A stretch of DNA of 64,000 bases from Nitrospirales bacterium (lineage in GTDB: Bacteria > Nitrospirota > Nitrospiria > Nitrospirales > UBA8639), in NCBI GenBank assembly GCA_029261355.1, contig JAJDBM010000024.1, forward strand, positions 1 to 64,000, written 5' to 3'. Below are positions 35,484-44,461 of the stretch, one piece after another. The stretch's first letter is position 1, and every line of letters begins with the position of its first letter. The notes below the pieces were generated by a model that was not told the DNA's origin, searched no databases, and saw only the letters and a program-made list of their open reading frames with translations. Position numbers and translations under genes: made by a program.

Positions 35484-36202
35484 AGGTGTGCTGCAACAAC
35501 TTCTGTCATTTTTGCCAAAACTTGGTCAATCGATAAATTGGAGCTATCAATCATCATGGCATCAGCAGCAGGGAACAACGGAGCGACTTCACGGGATCGA
35601 TCGCGGGCATCTCGGATAGCCATTTCACGTTGGACATTGTCTCGATTCTTATCTTGATCACCTTCTTGCAGTTCATGATACCGTCGATTAATTCGAACCT
35701 CAGGATCTGCATCAAGAAAAAATTTAACTTGCGCATGTGGGAAAACATTGGTCCCCATGTCACGGCCTTCGGCAACCACTCCCCCCTTATCTGCAAAATC
35801 CCTCTGAATTGACAAGAGCCACTCACGAACCGGAGGATGGGCCGCTACGGTCGAAGCCAGTTGACTCACAGCCAGATTTCGAATTTCATGGGTCACATCC
35901 TGGGAATCAACATGTACAGAGAGTATATCTTCCCCTGAGTGCAAGGCTAGCGTTGTTGTCTCCAGCAACGCGGCAACTTGATTCAAGTCTGTGGCATCTA
36001 CGTTACGAGCATTCACTTTCCACGCAATACCACGGTATAACGCGCCCGTATCCAGATAGGTATAGCCTAAATGTGCAGCTAGCCGCTTGGCAACTGTACT
36101 TTTCCCAACCCCAGCCGGGCCGTCAATTGTGACAACTAATCGGCTAGTCTGAGAATTCAGGCTACCACTATGGTCCTGCCATTCCGGTATTATAGTGTTC
36201 AA
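35480..36202 (-). CDS. cmk: Cytidylate kinase
   Basis: A 240-residue CMP/dCMP kinase with the P-loop TIDGPAGVGKST, the YLDTGALYRGIAWK substrate loop, AEGRDMGTNVFP, and the lid region RDARDRSREVAPL. The only usable start is TTG at 36202, which overlaps the aroA stop as TTGA; there is no ATG or GTG before the P-loop. This gives about 24 extra residues ahead of the kinase core. Translation therefore probably depends on coupling to aroA. It is followed by plsC and rpsA. Confidence 0.94.
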   Translation of the reverse strand: MNTIIPEWQDHSGSLNSQTSRLVVTIDGPAGVGKSTVAKRLAAHLGYTYLDTGALYRGIAWKVNARNVDATDLNQVAALLETTTLALHSGEDILSVHVDSQDVTHEIRNLAVSQLASTVAAHPPVREWLLSIQRDFADKGGVVAEGRDMGTNVFPHAQVKFFLDADPEVRINRRYHELQEGDQDKNRDNVQREMAIRDARDRSREVAPLFPAADAMMIDSSNLSIDQVLAKMTEVVAAHL

Positions 36203-37500
36203 GGGGAATTTGTCAATAAATCCAATAACTTGTCTTTAAAGCCTGGAAATGAGGTTTCAATACAATCTGTGTCATCAATATGAATAGCGGAGTCCGCACG
36301 TAATCCAGCAACCGCTAGTGACATGGCGACACGATGATCACCGTAGCTTCGGCATTCGGCTCCACGAAAGGATAACCCACCAGTTATGTTAAGGCCACCC
36401 TGGTTTTCCTCAATGGGAATACCAATTTTTGACAGTTCAATAGCCATAGCACGGATTCTGTCAGTTTCTTTTACTCGAAGCTCTTGAGCATCCGTAATTC
36501 GAGTCTCCCCTGTTGCCGCCGCCGCGGCGACACATAAAATAGGAAATTCATCAATAGTTTTTGGAACAAGCTCAGCTCCAATCTCCACTCCATGAAGGGA
36601 TGCAGACTTCACAACTAAATCAGCAACGGGTTCTCCCGAAACTACTTGAAGATTCATAATTTGAATATCTGCTCCCATATTCGTCAACACCTCAAGAATG
36701 CCAGTTCGCGCAGGATTCATCCCGATATTGGGCAAAAAGACTTCAGAATCAGGAACAATCGATGCCGCAACTAGAAAAAATGCGGCAGCTGAGAGATCCC
36801 CTGGAACCGAAAGCGGTTTTCCCGTAAATGCCCCACGCCCCGTCACAGAGACAGCAGTCCCTTCCACCTCCACATCGACACCCAAATATTGCAACATCCG
36901 CTCAGTATGATCTCGAGACTGCATAGGTTCTGTGACGCATGTCGTCCCTTCGGCGAGAAGTCCAGCCAACAACATCGCAGACTTGACTTGCGCACTCGCG
37001 ACAGGAGAATGATAGTCAACCCCGGTTAACCTCTGTCCTGAAATAGCCAATGGCGCATACTCACCAGCCATTCGACCAGCGATTGAAGCTCCCATCGTTC
37101 GAAGAGGATTAGCCACCCGCCCCATCGGGCGGTTCCGCAACGATGTATCACCAGTTAATACAGAAAAAAAATCTTGCCCAGCCAACACCCCAGCAAGTAG
37201 ACGAAGCCCGGTACCAGAATTTCCACAATCGAGGACAGTCGAAGGCTCAGTTAAACCCCATAGTCCTTTACCAAATACTTTCAGGTTGGTGTCACCCACC
37301 TCTTCGACCTGAACGCCCAATGCACGAACTACTCGAAGCGTATTGAGACAGTCTTCTCCGAGACAATAGCCAGAAACAGTTGTTTCTCCATTCGCTAAAG
37401 CCCCAAGAATAAGGGCTCGATGAGTAATGGACTTATCACCTGCAACGTGCACTGTTCCGCGAAGGGGCTTTAGGGCGGCTGTCGTGGACCAAGCACTCAC
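36199..37500 (-). CDS. aroA: 3-phosphoshikimate 1-carboxyvinyltransferase (EPSP synthase)
   Basis: A 433-residue enzyme of the shikimate pathway, joining phosphoenolpyruvate to shikimate-3-phosphate. Motifs: GDKSITHRALILGALA, LDCGNSGTGLRLLAG, SLRNRPMGR, SAQVKSAMLLAGLL, DEFPILCVAAA, RVKETDRI and YGDHRVAMS. The length is normal. It overlaps tyrA and cmk by 4 bp at each end and so sits in the middle of a coupled operon. Confidence 0.96.
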   Translation of the reverse strand: MSAWSTTAALKPLRGTVHVAGDKSITHRALILGALANGETTVSGYCLGEDCLNTLRVVRALGVQVEEVGDTNLKVFGKGLWGLTEPSTVLDCGNSGTGLRLLAGVLAGQDFFSVLTGDTSLRNRPMGRVANPLRTMGASIAGRMAGEYAPLAISGQRLTGVDYHSPVASAQVKSAMLLAGLLAEGTTCVTEPMQSRDHTERMLQYLGVDVEVEGTAVSVTGRGAFTGKPLSVPGDLSAAAFFLVAASIVPDSEVFLPNIGMNPARTGILEVLTNMGADIQIMNLQVVSGEPVADLVVKSASLHGVEIGAELVPKTIDEFPILCVAAAAATGETRITDAQELRVKETDRIRAMAIELSKIGIPIEENQGGLNITGGLSFRGAECRSYGDHRVAMSLAVAGLRADSAIHIDDTDCIETSFPGFKDKLLDLLTNSP

Positions 37501-38363
37501 TGAAAACTCTCCCTAGCATGTTTAGCTTTCCCCATAATTTCCTCTATCCCAGCGCTATCACCTGCTTCAAGACATCCCCTAAATTGCTCAAGATGTTGCA
37601 TATAGACTTCAATCATTTTTATGAGGTTTTCTTTATTGGCCAAACAAATATCTCGCCACATTTCAGGAGAACTCGCGGCAATCCTTGTGGTATCACGTAG
37701 CCCCCCACCTGAATACTCCAAAAGCTTTGAAGAATTAGTAAGTTGCCCTTCCAATTCAGTAAGCGTTTGCATCAACGCAAAGGCAGCCACATGAGGCAAA
37801 TGACTGACTGCCCCTAAGATAAAGTCATGGCTCAGTGGGTCAATCTGGCTCACAACAGAACCGACAGATTGCCAAAGCTGGCACATCTTCTCCAAAGCCT
37901 CAGGATCAGTCCGCTTTGTTGGTGTAATAAGACAGCGAGCTCCCTTAAATAAATCATGTGTGGCGAAGGCGACCCCTGATTTCTCCTTACCAGCAATTGG
38001 GTGAGCCCCGACAAAACGAACATGTGGTGAAAGTAGCTGTTCAACTTCCTCAACCAGGCGTCCTTTCACACTGCCGACATCACTCACAATAGCCCGCGCC
38101 GGAAGACGACCACCCCACTCCTTCAAATGAGCAGAATAAGTGTCGACAGGCGTTGCCAAAATAACTAAATCAGCATCGGTCACTGCGTCTAAGGCCTGAG
38201 ACTCATAATGGTCAATAGCTCCGAGCTTGACCGCTAAGTCAAGATTCTCAATGCGACGCCCCACACCAACGACCATTCCAGCGAGACGCTTCTGCTTGAG
38301 AACTAGACCAAGGGAACCACCTATCAGACCAACGCCAACAATGACAACTTTATTGAAAGACAT
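37497..38363 (-). CDS. tyrA: Prephenate dehydrogenase
   Basis: A 288-residue NAD(P)-dependent enzyme of tyrosine synthesis, with the Rossmann motif VGVGLIGGSLGL, the GAHPIAGKEKSG substrate loop and HLPHVAAFAL helix. It could accept prephenate or arogenate, which the sequence does not decide. It has no chorismate mutase or ACT domain. The stop overlaps the aroA start by 4 bp, and aroF lies 100 bp upstream. Confidence 0.93.
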   Translation of the reverse strand: MSFNKVVIVGVGLIGGSLGLVLKQKRLAGMVVGVGRRIENLDLAVKLGAIDHYESQALDAVTDADLVILATPVDTYSAHLKEWGGRLPARAIVSDVGSVKGRLVEEVEQLLSPHVRFVGAHPIAGKEKSGVAFATHDLFKGARCLITPTKRTDPEALEKMCQLWQSVGSVVSQIDPLSHDFILGAVSHLPHVAAFALMQTLTELEGQLTNSSKLLEYSGGGLRDTTRIAASSPEMWRDICLANKENLIKMIEVYMQHLEQFRGCLEAGDSAGIEEIMGKAKHARESFQ

Positions 38364-38465
38364 GGGTACGCTGACTCACTTGATAACGTAATAAGTATTT
38401 GATGTTGCCACGAAAGTAAATAGTGAGACCTAAAGCAGAGAGAGGCAGCATGGTCAGCACCTGCA

Positions 38466-39479
38466 CTATAAGTCTCGACCGACGGCTTGAGCTATGAGCT
38501 TTAAGCTTGCCATGAGGTCTCTAAATCTCGATGGCTTTAGAGATTCTTCTCCATCACAGAGAGCACATTCCGGATTAGAATGCACCTCAATGAGCAAGCC
38601 GTCTGCACCACAAGCAATGGCTGCTTTGGCCATTGGCGCAACCAAGTTCCATTTACCTGTCGCATGACTCGGATCAACAATGACAGGAAGATGCGTCATT
38701 TCTTTGAGAGTAGGAACAGCAGTGAGGTCTAAGGTATTTCGGTATTGCGTTTCGAAGGTCCGAATGCCACGTTCACAGAGCATCACATTTCGATTGCCAC
38801 GAGACATGAGGTATTCCGCGGAAAGTAACAGTTCTTTAATCGTAGCGGACAGTCCCCGTTTCAACAAGACTGGCTTATCATAATCGCCAACCTCCTTGAG
38901 CAACTCAAAATTCTGCATATTTCTGGCGCCAATTTGAATGATATCAGCCTTCTCTAAAAAATGACCAAGATCCCTAGCATCCAAAATTTCACTCACGACG
39001 GGCAAGCCGGTTTGCTTCCGAGCTTCGACTAAATAGTCGAGGCCCTCTTGCCCTAGACCTTGAAATGAATAGGGTGATGTTCGCGGCTTATAGGCACCAC
39101 CTCGTAAGATAGACGCACCAGCGGATGAGACCTCTTTGGCTATTCCAACCGTCAATTCCTTTTTTTCAACGGCGCAGGGACCAGCCATAATGGCGATTTT
39201 AGTCCCTCCGACCTTGACTCCATTGACATCAATGACACTGTCATGTTTCTGAAACTCACGACTCACTAACTTCCAGGGAGCCAATACCGGCGTGACGCTT
39301 TCCACGCCTGGAAATACAGTGAGTGGCTGATTCTGAAGAATGCGATCATCCCCAATCACCCCAACCACGGTCCGCTCTTCCCCAGTTGAAATCTGTGATT
39401 GCAGGCCTAATTCACGAAGACGCTCAACAAGATGCTCAACATCCTGATCAGTCACTCCTGGTTTCATGACAATAATCAT
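38466..39479 (-). CDS. aroF: 3-deoxy-7-phosphoheptulonate synthase (DAHP synthase, AroF/type I beta)
   Basis: A 337-residue enzyme for the first shikimate-pathway step. Residues ~1-70 are the ferredoxin-like regulatory domain typical of the Thermotoga/Bacillus-type enzymes. The TIM barrel follows with [65 protein letters not shown] and IEVHSNPE. The metal- and PEP-binding motifs are intact. It lies between hisC (16 bp) and tyrA in the aromatic operon, and feedback control through the N-terminal domain is likely. Confidence 0.95.
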   Translation of the reverse strand: MIIVMKPGVTDQDVEHLVERLRELGLQSQISTGEERTVVGVIGDDRILQNQPLTVFPGVESVTPVLAPWKLVSREFQKHDSVIDVNGVKVGGTKIAIMAGPCAVEKKELTVGIAKEVSSAGASILRGGAYKPRTSPYSFQGLGQEGLDYLVEARKQTGLPVVSEILDARDLGHFLEKADIIQIGARNMQNFELLKEVGDYDKPVLLKRGLSATIKELLLSAEYLMSRGNRNVMLCERGIRTFETQYRNTLDLTAVPTLKEMTHLPVIVDPSHATGKWNLVAPMAKAAIACGADGLLIEVHSNPECALCDGEESLKPSRFRDLMASLKLIAQAVGRDL

Positions 39480-39494
39480 CGTAAAAAATCTGCC

Positions 39495-40580
39495 CTACAC
39501 GAGACGAGCAAGCACTCCATCAAATACCTCGAGAAAACGTCGGTTTTCCTCAGGTTTACCAATGGTCACACGAATCATGGAACCTTTAATATGACGAACA
39601 ATGACACCTTCTCGTAGCAAGGCATCAAAAACTTGTCGGCCCTCACGCTTGGTGTCGAAATAAATAAAGTTTGCCTGACTGGGAATAACCACCATTCCCA
39701 ACTTCGTCAGCCCCTGCTCAAGAATGTTCATCTCGAATTCATTGTTTGCTCGGCTCTTGGCCACGTGCCCCTCATCCTCCAGAGCACCAAGTGCGGCTAG
39801 CTGCGCAAGGCTATTAGCATTAAATGGAGGACGAATCCGATTCACATAGTCGACAATCTCCGGGGTGGTAATTCCATATCCAACCCGCAAACCAGCTAAC
39901 CCATAAATTTTAGAAAATGTGCGCAACACCACAACGGGCCGTTGCTGCTTCACATACTGCAGGCTATCGGGATATTCCGCCGACCGAACATATTCATAAT
40001 AGGCTTCATCAAATACAACAATCACGTGCTCGGGTAATGAAGCCAGAAAAGCATCCACCTCAGCCGTCGACACCATCGTTCCCGTGGGATTATTAGGATT
40101 ACAGAGAAATAAAAGGCGTGTTTTGTCAGTCACGGCCTTCGCCATAGCAGAAAGATCATGTCGCCAGTCTTTCAACGGGACTTCAACCGGCACACCATGT
40201 GCTCCCTGAACAGACAGTTTGTACATTACAAACGTGTGGTCAGCCATCACCGCTTCTTCGCCGGGCGCGATGAACGCCTTAATCAACAGACTAATCACCT
40301 CATCCGAGCCGTTACCCACAATCACTTGGTCAGCCGAAACCTTCCATCGTTCGGCAAGAGCTCGCCGCAAATAATGCGCGCCACCATCAGGGTACCGATG
40401 CAGGGTAGCCACACCACCGGCCAAAATAGCCTGGGCTTTTGGCGAAGGGCCTAAGGGATTCTCATTCGAGGCCAGCTTAATCGCATTGGAAATACCTAAT
40501 TCACGCTCCAATTCGTCCAGCGGCTTGCCGGGTGAATACGGAACGAGAGAGGAAATATTAGGATGCACTTGCAATGACAT
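39495..40580 (-). CDS. hisC: Histidinol-phosphate / aromatic aminotransferase
   Basis: A 361-residue PLP-dependent class I/II aminotransferase. It has IKLASNENPLGPSP, the NPNNPTGT motif, DEAYYEY, and the PLP-lysine segment RTFSKIYGLAGLRVGY. By sequence it belongs to the HisC family, but its place between pheA and aroF suggests that it transaminates aromatic keto acids (phenylpyruvate or prephenate), alone or besides histidinol-phosphate. This functional choice is inference from context. Confidence 0.93.
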   Translation of the reverse strand: MSLQVHPNISSLVPYSPGKPLDELERELGISNAIKLASNENPLGPSPKAQAILAGGVATLHRYPDGGAHYLRRALAERWKVSADQVIVGNGSDEVISLLIKAFIAPGEEAVMADHTFVMYKLSVQGAHGVPVEVPLKDWRHDLSAMAKAVTDKTRLLFLCNPNNPTGTMVSTAEVDAFLASLPEHVIVVFDEAYYEYVRSAEYPDSLQYVKQQRPVVVLRTFSKIYGLAGLRVGYGITTPEIVDYVNRIRPPFNANSLAQLAALGALEDEGHVAKSRANNEFEMNILEQGLTKLGMVVIPSQANFIYFDTKREGRQVFDALLREGVIVRHIKGSMIRVTIGKPEENRRFLEVFDGVLARLV

Positions 40581-40604
40581 AGGGCTATGAACTCACCAGA
40601 AATA

Positions 40605-41690
40605 CTAGGAAATTGCAGAAGGATACGAACCAAGAACCTTTAAAAAGAGACACCGTCCCTTCACTTCCTCAATCGCTTTCTTCACTCGATCGTCATCTTG
40701 ATGCCCTTCTAGATCCATGAAAAAGAGATATTCCCATACTTTTCTTCGAGTTGGTCGAGACTCGATCTTCGTCATATTAATACCATATGACGAAAAGGGA
40801 CGAATCATGTCATACAAGGCTCCAACCCGATCCTTGGCCGACACAATGATCGAAGTCTTATCTTTTCCCGTTCGTTCAGACCCTCGTTGCGACAGAATCA
40901 AAAATCTTGTGGAGTTATGAATATTGTCTTCAATACGTGATCGAAGAATCTTCAATCCATAGAGTTCTGCGGCTATTTCTGAGGCAATGGCTCCGGCAGT
41001 AGGGTCACCGACACATCGTTCAGCCGCGCGAGACGTGCTTGTTTCCTCAGAAATAAAGGCCTCAGGTAGATTCGCCTCTAACCACTGACGACATTGCGCA
41101 ATCGCTTGCGGATGAGAATACACAGTCTTGATCTGTTCCAGAGAATCTGCCTTGGACAAAACATTGTGTATAACCTCAAACCGAATTTCGCCATAAATGA
41201 GCAAGGGTGAATCCACTAACAAATCAAGCGTGTGGTTAACGACCCCCTCCGTTGAGTTCTCTACTGGAACGATCCCAAACCGAATTCGCCCACGTTCCAC
41301 CTCATCAAAGACTTCTTTAATGCTACTCATGGGAATATACTCAGCCGACTCACCAAACTTTTTAACTGCAGCTAAATGGGTAAACGTCGCAGGCGGACCA
41401 AGGTAAGCCACCGTTTGTGAGCCCTCTAATGAGAGCGAAGCCGACATAATTTCACGATAGACAGGTCGAATGGCCGAACTTGGAAACGGCCCAGGGTTCT
41501 TACCGGCTAATCGTTCAAATATCGCGGTCTCTCGACCTTGAGTATGCAAATGGGCAGTCGCATCTTTCTTCTTCTTTAAATGTCCAACCTGAATAACGTA
41601 TTGCGACCGCTCGTTCAGAATGCGAAGGATCTCGTCATCCAAGCGGTCTATATTATCTCGGCAAGAAGGAATATCGTCAGGAAGTTCCAC
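40605..41690 (-). CDS. pheA: Bifunctional chorismate mutase / prephenate dehydratase
   Basis: A 361-residue enzyme of phenylalanine synthesis. Residues ~8-90 are an AroQ-type chorismate mutase (ERSQYVIQVGHLKKKK). The prephenate dehydratase core (about 93-275) includes VAYLGPPATFTHLAA, VPVENSTEGVVNHTLD and the STRFLILS motif. The C-terminal ACT domain (about 280-355) has the phenylalanine-binding ESRP(T) motif, so the enzyme is probably inhibited by Phe. It is the first gene of the operon running to the PCP_red-repeat gene. Confidence 0.95.
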   Translation of the reverse strand: MELPDDIPSCRDNIDRLDDEILRILNERSQYVIQVGHLKKKKDATAHLHTQGRETAIFERLAGKNPGPFPSSAIRPVYREIMSASLSLEGSQTVAYLGPPATFTHLAAVKKFGESAEYIPMSSIKEVFDEVERGRIRFGIVPVENSTEGVVNHTLDLLVDSPLLIYGEIRFEVIHNVLSKADSLEQIKTVYSHPQAIAQCRQWLEANLPEAFISEETSTSRAAERCVGDPTAGAIASEIAAELYGLKILRSRIEDNIHNSTRFLILSQRGSERTGKDKTSIIVSAKDRVGALYDMIRPFSSYGINMTKIESRPTRRKVWEYLFFMDLEGHQDDDRVKKAIEEVKGRCLFLKVLGSYPSAIS

Positions 41691-41895
41691 AAGATCACTC
41701 CAGCATTGGGGTTGCGTAATAGCTCAGCATAGCCGGAAACCTAGGGCTTTTCAAGAAGAATGGACCCTCTAAATAAGAGGTCGATCATATAATCTCACGA
41801 AAAATGCCAGATGGTCACAAAGAGAAGAAGATAAAGTGGCTAGCCTCTAAGAGATCTGAATTCTCTAGTTCATTTTAACGAATTTTATCTAGGGG
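41691..41895. other. 5' region of the aromatic operon
   Basis: An imperfect inverted repeat (GACCCTCT-AAATA-AGAGGTC) at 41763-41782 lies about 75-90 bp upstream of the pheA start. It may be an operator or leader hairpin. I could not identify a convincing -35/-10 pair. Confidence 0.35.
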
Positions 41896-42177
41896 TCATT
41901 TCTCATTTGGATGTGGAATCAAATCTGCATCCAGTTCTGCATTATATCTTTCGACTACTTTCTTGAAAGTCCCTGCATGGGTGCTTCTGGTGAACTCAAT
42001 ATATTCATTAGTTTGCTGTCATTCTCCTACAAAATTCGAATCAATACCCTCTTCGACTAAAAAGTGAGGGGTTTTGCCTAATATAACCAAGCACTCGAAA
42101 CTTGGCATTCGCACAGCTAACACATGTTCAGCACAGCTCAAAATCTCAGTAATCCTCTGCCTCGCACAAGAACTCAT
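41896..42177 (-). pseudogene. Broken small gene with one in-frame TGA
   Basis: On the minus strand a frame of 93 codons runs from ATG (42177) to TGA (41896-41898) with one internal TGA at 42019-42021. The part before it reads MSSCARQRITEILSCAEHVL and ends DSNFVGE; the part after starts QQTNEYIEFTRSTHAGTFKK and ends DLIPHPNEK. Both parts look coding in residue use. I do not recognise the family. A TGG-to-TGA (Trp) nonsense change would explain it; selenocysteine is possible but no SECIS hairpin was recognised. No ribosome binding site precedes the ATG. It lies downstream of speD on the same strand. Confidence 0.5.
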
Positions 42178-42305
42178 ATGGACAAAAAATTATGATTTCT
42201 CTCTATCTGGAAAATGTGTGTGAGGAGCTACTGGGAGAGAAGACTTTCGGCATTTCCCACAGGAATCCGACGATCTAGAACTGTGGACTGAACATCTTTA
42301 ACGGA

Positions 42306-42593
42306 CTAGGGGGCTAATACATGCTCAAGGACGTCCTCTAAATTGATTTCTGCATTACAGACAAACAAATCAAGAGAAAGATAGCTATGCTCGGGGTAGG
42401 TGTGAATCACACAATGAGATTCGGAAAGAACGAGGACTTTGGTGATGCCATGGGGGGTATATTCGTATTCACAATCTTTCACAACTGTAAATTCCCGTCG
42501 AATGACGTCCTCAATACTGGCCACCATTTGGCTGGTCGGCTTTTCATGCAGGGAAATATCGGCAATTAATAGACGTGATTGCGGTTCCATCAT
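42306..42593 (-). CDS. speD: SpeD-family S-adenosylmethionine decarboxylase-like proenzyme
   Basis: A 95-residue member of the bacterial SpeD family, which self-cleaves to create a pyruvoyl cofactor. The predicted cleavage is E58-S59 (LSESH). H64 (IHTYPE) and C79 (FVC) follow S59 by 5 and 20 residues, exactly the S63/H68/C83 spacing of Thermotoga SpeD. The protein stops about 30 residues earlier than typical SpeD. It begins just after the stop of the spermidine-synthase-like gene, so it should supply decarboxylated SAM for it. Some SpeD relatives decarboxylate ornithine or arginine, so the substrate is not certain. Start: ATG 42593 or the next codon. Confidence 0.85.
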   Translation of the reverse strand: MMEPQSRLLIADISLHEKPTSQMVASIEDVIRREFTVVKDCEYEYTPHGITKVLVLSESHCVIHTYPEHSYLSLDLFVCNAEINLEDVLEHVLAP

Positions 42594-42600
42594 TTTGTTC

Positions 42601-44142
42601 TCAATTCCAATATTTCCAGCCATCTAAGTAATACTGAAGAATTGTTGGATTATCTAACGAGCTAGGAAGAATATCGGCAACCATGAGATCCCTAGAAAAC
42701 CCAAAGAGGCCTTGTACATTGCCCGAGCCGACAAACCTCGTGGGAACTGTAATCGTGAGCGCATCCTTTGAAATAGGCACGTGCGAAGCAAGAATAAAAC
42801 CCCAGTCACCGAATGAAGGCACATAGGCATGGTAGGGTGCCACAAATGGAAATCCAGCTGTTTCCAACGTCTTATGAATGGACCAAAATGCCTGTTTAGC
42901 AAAAAATGGACTCGTCGACTGCGTCACAAAGATACCCTGTTTTGCCAAACGGCGCTTGGCCAATTTATAAAATTCTCTACTGTACAGTCGTGATAACCCT
43001 GAATTTTTTGGATCAGGTAAATCGGCAATAATGACATCAAAATAGTCCGTTCCTTCCAACAGATATTGATAGGCATCATGGTTGACCACTTTGATGCGTT
43101 CATCACCAAAACTTTCATGATTGATATGCCGAATCATCTCATGGGTCGAAGCCAATTCCGTCACGAGCGGGTCTAAATCGACAAGCGTAATAGCTTTCAC
43201 ATCGGCATACTTCAACACTTCCCGTGCCGCCAGTCCGTCCCCCCCGCCAAGGATCAAAATGTTCTCGCGATGCGAGGTCAGCCCCATGGGCACATGCACA
43301 AGGGCTTCATGGTAGCGATATTCATCAATGGATGAAAATTGAAGATTCCCATCTAAATAGAGGCGAACATCGTCCCGGTGTTTTGTAATCACTACTTTTT
43401 GATAGGTGGATTGTTGGGAATAAATAACACGATCTTCATAAATAGTGGTTTCCCAGGCATGAATGAGGCTTTGTGACCCCCAAAACATCCCCACCAGAAT
43501 AATCGCGGCGACCGAGGCCGCAATGGGAAGCATTCTCAAATTCCGAAGGTCAAGAATTGACCGAAAACACCAGAGAGTAAACATGCCGACCGCCACATTA
43601 AGTCCGCCAGCAATCAATGAGCTCTTAAAGATTCCAAAAAATGGGAGGAGAATGAATGGGAAAAGCAATGTCGCCGCAAAGGCGCCAAAATAATCGAGAG
43701 ATAAAACATTCGATATATTCGCTCGAAGGGCATAATGTTTTTCCATGATACGGGTCAGGAGGGGAATTTCTAACCCAATGAAAATGCCAATCACCAGAAT
43801 CAGGGACACCATGATGGGGTAATACATCGAGGTATAGGAATAGGCCGCAAACAACACGGGCACACTAAAGCCCCCGACCACCCCTAAGAGAATTTCAATC
43901 GTAATAAACCATCGCAGAAGATGCTCTTGAATATAGCGAGATAACAACGTCCCTATACCCATGGCAGTCATCGTCAGACCAATGGTGATAGAAAATTGCT
44001 TCACACTATCGCCGAGAAAATATGACGACACACTGCCAATCAACAGCTCATAGATAATCGTGCAAAGACCCACGACAAAAACGGTCATGAGAAGGACCGC
44101 AGATTCAAATGTCGGGGAAGGCGCGTGCGCCTTATTTTCCAC
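42601..44142 (-). CDS. Membrane-anchored spermidine-synthase-like aminopropyltransferase
   Basis: A 513-residue protein with about seven transmembrane helices in residues 10-210 followed by a cytoplasmic spermidine/spermine synthase domain (about 230-480). The SAM-type fold shows ILILGGGDGLAAREVL, VDLDPLVTEL and DVIIADLPDPKNSGLSRLYS, where classical SpeE has 'DSTDP'. The polyamine acceptor is unknown. It is followed by speD and preceded by small membrane proteins, DUF350, DUF4178 and PspA genes. Membrane-embedded aminopropyltransferases are known from PspA-linked operons, so a role in envelope stress is inferred. Confidence 0.88.
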   Translation of the reverse strand: MENKAHAPSPTFESAVLLMTVFVVGLCTIIYELLIGSVSSYFLGDSVKQFSITIGLTMTAMGIGTLLSRYIQEHLLRWFITIEILLGVVGGFSVPVLFAAYSYTSMYYPIMVSLILVIGIFIGLEIPLLTRIMEKHYALRANISNVLSLDYFGAFAATLLFPFILLPFFGIFKSSLIAGGLNVAVGMFTLWCFRSILDLRNLRMLPIAASVAAIILVGMFWGSQSLIHAWETTIYEDRVIYSQQSTYQKVVITKHRDDVRLYLDGNLQFSSIDEYRYHEALVHVPMGLTSHRENILILGGGDGLAAREVLKYADVKAITLVDLDPLVTELASTHEMIRHINHESFGDERIKVVNHDAYQYLLEGTDYFDVIIADLPDPKNSGLSRLYSREFYKLAKRRLAKQGIFVTQSTSPFFAKQAFWSIHKTLETAGFPFVAPYHAYVPSFGDWGFILASHVPISKDALTITVPTRFVGSGNVQGLFGFSRDLMVADILPSSLDNPTILQYYLDGWKYWN

Positions 44143-44392
44143 CTCTCACTCCGCCTCCACGATGATTGGGGCCACCCACACTTCCCGTTCTCACACTAGG
44201 ACCGTAGTACATAGGGGGTCCACCCCAATACATAAAAGATGGGCCAGAACGATACCCGTTATACCCCGTGTAGCCCCAACCTCGTTGTCCTAAATAGAAC
44301 GCCCCCATATAAACAACCCCTAGAATCAACAACATGGAAAGCAGCACTCCACCTCGTTGATTTCCCATTTCCCTCGAATGCTTATTCGGCAT
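44132..44392 (-). CDS. Small Gly/Tyr-rich membrane protein
   Basis: An 86-residue protein with one transmembrane helix (GGVLLSMLLILGVVYMGAFY) and a C-terminal tail rich in Gly, Tyr, Pro and Trp. The ATG at 44392 follows GAGGGG; a GTG six codons upstream is less likely. Its end overlaps the start of the spermidine-synthase-like gene by 11 bp, so the two are coupled. No family recognised. Confidence 0.65.
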   Translation of the reverse strand: MPNKHSREMGNQRGGVLLSMLLILGVVYMGAFYLGQRGWGYTGYNGYRSGPSFMYWGGPPMYYGPSVRTGSVGGPNHRGGGVRGGK

Positions 44393-44461
44393 ACCACCCC
44401 TCTTTGTCACAATCCACTCCTTGCCTTTGTCCCAACGATCAGTCTTTTATTCGAGCCCATG

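Noticed and set aside
42019-42021. Selenocysteine reading of the internal TGA
   Set aside because: No SECIS-like hairpin was recognised after the TGA and no Sec-utilisation gene is in the window; a nonsense mutation is simpler.
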